From contig CALVWF010000002.1 in the NCBI GenBank assembly GCA_944364615.1, forward strand, positions 1 to 64,000: a stretch of 64,000 nucleotides of DNA, given 5' to 3'. This document shows positions 59,801-64,000 of this stretch, in pieces. The notes beneath the pieces are model-generated. The model worked only from the letters and a program-made list of their open reading frames with translations, was not told the DNA's origin and did not search any database. The position numbers and the translations under genes are program-made. The DNA is from an uncultured Clostridia bacterium. GTDB lineage: Bacteria; Bacillota; Clostridia; Christensenellales; CAG-314. Numbering within the stretch: position 1 is the first letter of the stretch; every line of letters starts with the position of its first letter.

Positions 59801-60238
59801 ATGGCAGAAGTACAATTGACGGAAAGCGGATTGAAGGAACTTAAAGACCGTCTTGACTATCTCAAATCGGTACGCCGTGCGGAAATCGCCGAAGAAATAA
59901 AGATTGCACGCGGATTCGGCGACCTTTCGGAAAATGCCGAATACGACGCGGCGCGCAAGGCTCAGGCGGAAATGGAAGGCGAAATAGTTGAAATCGAAAA
60001 CCAGATTCGCAATGCTAAGATCATTCATGCCAAGGTCGTGACTTTCCTCGACGTAAACAAGGGCAAGGAAGATACCTACACCATAGTGGGTACTGCCGAA
60101 GCGGACATTGCCAAAAAATGTATCAGCGACGAATCTCCCATCGGCAAGGCGTTGCTCAGCGGAACAGTGGGACAGACTGTTGCCGTTCCGTTGCCTAACG
60201 GTTCGGTAAAGACCATTAAAATTCTGGCTAAAAAGTAA
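59801..60238 (+). CDS. greA: Transcription elongation factor GreA
   Basis: GreA rescues backtracked RNA polymerase by stimulating transcript cleavage. The 145-residue product is slightly shorter than the usual 158. It has the N-terminal coiled coil with the acidic tip ([17 protein letters not shown], conserved Asp and Glu present) and the C-terminal domain with TIVGTAEAD and [22 protein letters not shown] precedes the ATG. lysS follows after 20 nt, which makes one operon. Confidence 0.95.
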   Translation: MAEVQLTESGLKELKDRLDYLKSVRRAEIAEEIKIARGFGDLSENAEYDAARKAQAEMEGEIVEIENQIRNAKIIHAKVVTFLDVNKGKEDTYTIVGTAEADIAKKCISDESPIGKALLSGTVGQTVAVPLPNGSVKTIKILAKK

Positions 60239-60258
60239 TTTACTACGGAGAAATCTCT

Positions 60259-62235
60259 ATGACCGACAATACTACAAATACCAACATTCAACCTGAAGAA
60301 GAACAGGATCTCAACGAAATACTGCGTATCCGCAGAGAAAAACTTGCCCGTCTTATAGAAGAGGGACACAATCCCTACGAAAAGGTGAAGTTTGACAAAA
60401 CACACAACTCGGCGGACATTGTCAACAACTTTGAAGAACTGGAAGGCAAGACTGTATCTGTTGCGGGACGTATGGTGAGCAGACGCATAATGGGTAAAGC
60501 AAGTTTTTGCCATATTCTCGACGGAGAGGGCACAATACAGTTGTATGTCAAACGTGACGATGTAGGCGAACAGACCTATGCGGATTTCAAGGGCTGGGAC
60601 ATAGGAGATATTGTCGGAGCAACGGGGTTTGTCTTCCGTACGCGTATGGGCGAGATATCCGTCCACCTTACATCTGTGGAGTTGCTCAGCAAGTCGTTGC
60701 TTCCTCTTCCCGAAAAGTTTCACGGTCTTAAAGACATCGAAACACGTTACCGTCAGAGGTATGTCGATCTGATCGCCAATCCCGAAGTAAAGCGCACCTT
60801 CGAAATACGTTCGGGAATGATGCGCGCGATCAGAGAATATCTCGACAATCGCGGATTCATAGAAGTGGAAACGCCCATTCTCAACACAATTGCAGGGGGC
60901 GCAAACGCACGTCCGTTCATCACTCACCACAACACGCTCGACATCGATATGTACATGCGCATCGCAACAGAATTGCACTTGAAACGTCTTATAGTGGGCG
61001 GTTTTGAGAAAGTGTACGAGTTGGGCAGACAGTTCCGCAATGAGGGAATGGATCTCAGACACAATCCTGAATTTACGACGATAGAACTGTATCAGGCGTA
61101 CACCGATTACCACGGAATGATGGAAATCGCTGAGGGATTGTTCTGCTACGTTGCCGACAAGGTGCTTAAAACGCGCAAACTTCCTTACGGGGACGCCGTA
61201 ATAGACCTTGACAACTGGACAAAACTGTCAATGACAGAAGCGGTTAAAAAGTACACGGGTGCGGATTTCATGCAACTCAATGCCGAAGAAGCGGTTGCAA
61301 CCGCGCGCAAATTGGGCGTCGAACTGGATGAAAAGAAAGCCACATGGGGACACGCTCTTTACGAAACGTTTGATATGTTTGTGGAGAAGAACTTGATTCA
61401 ACCCACATTCATTTACGACTACCCCGTGGAAGTCAGTCCGCTTGCCAAGAAAAAGGCATCCGACGAACGTCTGACGGAAAGATTCGAATTCTTTATCAAC
61501 GGTGCGGAAATGGGCAACGCTTTTTCGGAACTCAATGATCCTATCGATCAATACAATCGATTTGCCGCTCAGGTAAAGGCAAAGGCGCAGGGCGACGACG
61601 AAGCGCATATGATGGACGAAGATTTCATCACTGCTCTCGAATACGGAATGCCTCCGACAGGCGGTTTAGGTATAGGTATAGATCGTATGGTAATGCTGTT
61701 TACAAACAGTCAGTCCATTCGCGACGTGTTGCTGTTCCCGACAATGAAACCTCTTTTCGACAACAAGAAAGAGGGGGATGCAACCGCAACGACCGAAACG
61801 GTAAAAACGGAGAAAAAGACTGAAGAGGAAGATACCGTCAAAACTCAGCCTGAAAAGATAGATTTTTCAAAGGTGGAAATAGAGCCGCTGTTTAAAGATT
61901 ACGTAGACTTCGAAACATTTGCCAAGTCGGATTTCAGAGCGGTGAAGGTGCTCAAATGCGAAGCGGTACCCAAATCCGAGAAGTTGCTTAAATTTACCCT
62001 CGACGACGGAACGGGCGAAGAGCGAATCATTTTGAGCGGTATTCATCCCTACTACGAACCCGAACAACTTGTGGGCAAGACATGTATTGCCATCACCAAT
62101 TTGCCGCCCAGACCCATGATGGGTATAAATTCCTGCGGCATGCTTATTTCCGCCGTGCACACGGAAGAGGGCGAACTGAAACTGCATCTTTTAATGGTGG
62201 ACGATCATATTCCTGCCGGTGCAAAGTTGTGCTGA
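60259..62235 (+). CDS. lysS: Lysyl-tRNA synthetase (class II) with appended tRNA-binding domain
   Basis: LysRS charges tRNA-Lys. Residues 1-500 are a normal class II enzyme. An OB-fold anticodon-binding part lies at about 60-150 ([19 protein letters not shown]). The catalytic core has motif 2 [18 protein letters not shown] and motif 3 [12 protein letters not shown]. After an acidic/Thr-rich linker (about 503-535), residues about 545-658 are an EMAPII/Trbp111-type tRNA-binding domain ([20 protein letters not shown], then [16 protein letters not shown]), as usually found at the end of MetRS. Most LysRS stop near 500 residues. It follows greA and a terminator ends the unit. Confidence 0.95.
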   Translation: MTDNTTNTNIQPEEEQDLNEILRIRREKLARLIEEGHNPYEKVKFDKTHNSADIVNNFEELEGKTVSVAGRMVSRRIMGKASFCHILDGEGTIQLYVKRDDVGEQTYADFKGWDIGDIVGATGFVFRTRMGEISVHLTSVELLSKSLLPLPEKFHGLKDIETRYRQRYVDLIANPEVKRTFEIRSGMMRAIREYLDNRGFIEVETPILNTIAGGANARPFITHHNTLDIDMYMRIATELHLKRLIVGGFEKVYELGRQFRNEGMDLRHNPEFTTIELYQAYTDYHGMMEIAEGLFCYVADKVLKTRKLPYGDAVIDLDNWTKLSMTEAVKKYTGADFMQLNAEEAVATARKLGVELDEKKATWGHALYETFDMFVEKNLIQPTFIYDYPVEVSPLAKKKASDERLTERFEFFINGAEMGNAFSELNDPIDQYNRFAAQVKAKAQGDDEAHMMDEDFITALEYGMPPTGGLGIGIDRMVMLFTNSQSIRDVLLFPTMKPLFDNKKEGDATATTETVKTEKKTEEEDTVKTQPEKIDFSKVEIEPLFKDYVDFETFAKSDFRAVKVLKCEAVPKSEKLLKFTLDDGTGEERIILSGIHPYYEPEQLVGKTCIAITNLPPRPMMGINSCGMLISAVHTEEGELKLHLLMVDDHIPAGAKLC

Positions 62236-62317
62236 CAATTTAAAAACAATTTCCGTTTGCCTCCAAGTACCATTTTCGGTGCGGTAAGGCACAGAATAAG
62301 TTTAATATTTTAAAGAC

Positions 62318-62355
62318 AAACGGGCATTTCCTTTTCGGGAACTGTCCGTTTTTTT
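62318..62355 (+). terminator. greA-lysS terminator
   Basis: AAACGGGCATTTCC pairs with GGGAACTGTCCGTTT with mismatches around CTTTTC, followed by TTTTT. Confidence 0.78.
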
Positions 62356-62549
62356 GTGGGAAATCAGTATATTCTGACGCGTATCTGTATAAATTTTCCG
62401 ATGAGGATTGCCCGTTTGGGCATTTTAAGTGACTGTTTTATACAATTTAGTCAAATCTGTTGCAATTTACGACATTTTTAAGTATTCTATAAGCAAGACA
62501 GCGTAACATGGAATAAACATCATTGTCTGTCTGCAATACGGAGGTAAAC

Positions 62550-63122
62550 ATGTACAAGTTTTTCGCCTATTTAAACAGGATGAAGTATATCAACCGTTGG
62601 AGTCTGATGCGCAGCGTTGATACGGAAAATATAATGGAACACAGTCAGCACGTCGCGGTTGTAGCGCATGCCCTTGCAACTATAGGAAATGTTTATTTCG
62701 GCAAAAATCTTGACTGCAACAGTATAGCGGTAAAGGCGTTACTTCACGAAACTTCGGAAGTGCTGACGGGAGATCTGCCGACGCCCATCAAGTATTTTAA
62801 CAGCGATATACGCACGGCTTATAAACATCTCGAAAAAATTTCCAACGACAAGTTGCTGACGCATCTTCCCGAACAAATGGCAAAGGAGTACGAACCTTTG
62901 CTCAACGACGACAGCAGTGAAGAACACAGGTTTGTAAAGTACGCCGACAAGATTTGCGCATACATAAAGTGCGTGGAAGAAGTGCGTATGGGCAATGCGG
63001 AATTCATTAAGGCCAAGAAAACGATTTACGACGAAATAAAGGCTTACGACAGCGACGAAGTCAGATTTTTTATGGACAACTTTATGGGCGCATATCAGTT
63101 GAGCCTTGACGAGTTGGACTGA
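62550..63122 (+). CDS. yfbR: YfbR-type HD-domain 5'-nucleotidase
   Basis: YfbR dephosphorylates deoxyribonucleoside 5'-monophosphates. The 190-residue product has the family start FFAYLNRMKYINRWSLMRS. The HD residues follow in order: EHSQHVAVVAHAL, KALLHETSEVLTGDLPTPIKY and, near the C-terminus, VKYADKICAYIKCVEE. The first Asp-containing metal motif reads HETSE, as in YfbR. GGAGG precedes the ATG; an in-frame ATG at 62523 is unlikely. The next gene starts 1 nt after the stop. Confidence 0.9.
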   Translation: MYKFFAYLNRMKYINRWSLMRSVDTENIMEHSQHVAVVAHALATIGNVYFGKNLDCNSIAVKALLHETSEVLTGDLPTPIKYFNSDIRTAYKHLEKISNDKLLTHLPEQMAKEYEPLLNDDSSEEHRFVKYADKICAYIKCVEEVRMGNAEFIKAKKTIYDEIKAYDSDEVRFFMDNFMGAYQLSLDELD

Positions 63123-63123
63123 C

Positions 63124-63825
63124 ATGCAGGCGATAATCTTTGACAAAACGGTGTTCCGTTACCCTTACACCGACTACGACGTTATAGAAGGTCTGGAAAT
63201 GTCTGTGCCTTGCGGCAAGTGGACGGATGTTTTAATTGACGAACAAAGCGGTAAAACTACTTTGTGCAAGTTGCTTATGGGGCTTATTAAACCGAACAAA
63301 GGCAACATATTCTATTACGGACAGGATATTTCGCAGTTGTCATTGCAACAGCGCAACATTTTGTATCTGGGCAGACAGGACATGCTGATTGGCGGAAGGA
63401 ACGTTTTGTACAATGTGGCGTATCCTTTGAAAGTACGCAAAGTCAGACGCAGACAGCGCATTGAAATAGCCACCGAATGTCTGAACAAATGCGGTTTGGA
63501 ACAGTACGCCTGCATGAGGACGCAGGATCTGGACGACAGCGTCAAATGTGCGGTTGCTGTCTGTCGCGCTCTTACGAGAAGGGTGGACACCGTATTGTGC
63601 GACGACTTTTTCGACAGAAAAAGCGACAAGGCATTACAGTTGTTGAAAGACAACTTTTTTAATACCACGTTGGTCAATTTTACATCGCGGATTGACTGTT
63701 GCGTGGGACAACAGACCATACTTATAAAGGACGGCAAGGTAGTTGCTAATGGGGACAGACAGGAGATAGCACGCAAACTTGACGGAATTTTGTGGTTGGC
63801 CAAGGAGGTAAAAAATGAATTATAA
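63124..63825 (+). CDS. ABC-ATPase-like protein with degenerate motifs
   Basis: The 233-residue protein has the layout of an ABC nucleotide-binding domain: an N-terminal beta part, a Walker A-like DEQSGKTTLCKLLMGLIKP, GNIFYYGQDISQLSLQQR, a Walker B-like VDTVLCDDFFDRKSD, and a C-terminal ILIDGKV-type end. Key residues differ. Walker A lacks its leading glycines but keeps SGKTT. The LSGGQ signature reads LDDSV. Walker B ends in Asp-Asp rather than Asp-Glu. The H-loop His is not evident (VNFTSRIDC). ATP may be bound but turnover is doubtful. It begins 1 nt after yfbR, with GACGAG at the end of yfbR as a weak ribosome site, and overlaps the next gene by 11 nt. Confidence 0.65.
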   Translation: MQAIIFDKTVFRYPYTDYDVIEGLEMSVPCGKWTDVLIDEQSGKTTLCKLLMGLIKPNKGNIFYYGQDISQLSLQQRNILYLGRQDMLIGGRNVLYNVAYPLKVRKVRRRQRIEIATECLNKCGLEQYACMRTQDLDDSVKCAVAVCRALTRRVDTVLCDDFFDRKSDKALQLLKDNFFNTTLVNFTSRIDCCVGQQTILIKDGKVVANGDRQEIARKLDGILWLAKEVKNEL

Positions 63826-64000
63826 CAAAGACGACGATTTTTTCGGTCAGGAACTGGAAAAACGTCAGGAAGAACAGCGCAAGGCAGCGCAGAACGGTGA
63901 GGGCGAGGCCGGTCAGAGCAATACTAAACCGGCTGACAATTTTTATCAGGCAGTGCCACAGTGGGACGACAGCAAACCGCCCCGTAAGACGTCAAGCGGT
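63815..64000 (+). CDS. Start of an unidentified protein (partial, runs off the window)
   Basis: An AAGGAGG site lies 6 nt before the ATG at 63815, inside the end of the ABC-like gene. The 62 visible residues are hydrophilic and low-complexity: an acidic start (NYNKDDDFFGQELEKRQEEQ), then a Gln/Asn/Gly/Pro-rich stretch without secondary structure. This looks like the cytoplasmic N-terminus of a larger, perhaps membrane, protein working with the ABC-like protein. The rest lies beyond position 64000. Confidence 0.7.
   Translation, partial: MNYNKDDDFFGQELEKRQEEQRKAAQNGEGEAGQSNTKPADNFYQAVPQWDDSKPPRKTSSG

Overview
The window is a chromosomal segment of a Gram-positive-type bacterium of the Firmicutes/Clostridia. 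The evidence is riboswitches for lysine, TPP and preQ1; an Rnf complex in the order C-D-G-E-A-B; ECF-type ThiT and QueT transporters; nadD-yqeK-rsfS; a minD/spoIVFA/spoIVFB cluster; purine-rich Shine-Dalgarno sites; and many intrinsic terminators. Lineage below class level cannot be fixed from sequence alone; an uncultured gut Clostridia lineage is plausible. Almost every promoter read here has the same form: a TTGACA-like box, a 17-nt spacer and a TATAAT-like box.

Layout. 1-672: end of an rRNA operon (23S 3' end, 5S, terminator). 0.8-12.4 kb: a MATE exporter, a duplicated DUF898 membrane protein, a lysine-riboswitch-controlled amino-acid ABC transporter, a divergent GH95-like protein, then purC-nrdR-P-loop kinase. 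12.7-19.4 kb: extended S20 (minus strand), a racemase-like protein without its cysteines, EF-G-like GTPase, galU and pepF. 19.4-22.9 kb: an accessory patch with a SnoaL-like gene, a 5'-truncated MATE gene, an XRE membrane regulator and an SGNH hydrolase. 23.1-29.7 kb: the Rnf operon, preceded by an unexplained structured stretch. 29.9-31.3 kb: TPP riboswitch and an enlarged ThiT. 31.5-39.96 kb: ppx/gppA, maf, an MreB-like protein, minD-minE-spoIVFA-spoIVFB, a membrane protein, nadD-yqeK and rsfS. 40.2-46.6 kb: queT under a preQ1 riboswitch, DUF378, divergent fba/gapA and a GH94-like protein. 47-54.6 kb: HAD phosphatase-polA-coaE, an antiporter, a small acidic protein, a pyrimidine-nucleoside phosphorylase and tRNA-Leu(CAG). 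55-64 kb: a small membrane protein, a fucose-isomerase-like protein, mtnN-DUF362, greA-lysS, yfbR, an ABC-ATPase-like protein and the start of a further gene.

How the genes relate. The housekeeping parts cover glycolysis (fba, gapA), energy conservation (Rnf), replication and repair (polA), translation (lysS, efg-like, rsfS, S20) and cofactors (nadD, coaE, ThiT, QueT). The most unusual themes are: (1) an RnfG subunit enlarged to four FMN-binding-type repeats; (2) three genes whose start codon sits exactly 6 nt after a good -10 box, which predicts leaderless mRNAs; (3) several family members that have lost canonical catalytic residues (GH95-like, GH94-like, Glu-racemase-like, MreB-like, ABC-ATPase-like); (4) a maf-mreB-min-spoIVF cluster without mreC, mreD and minC; and (5) a preQ1 riboswitch whose ribosome binding site opens a nine-codon ORF ahead of queT.
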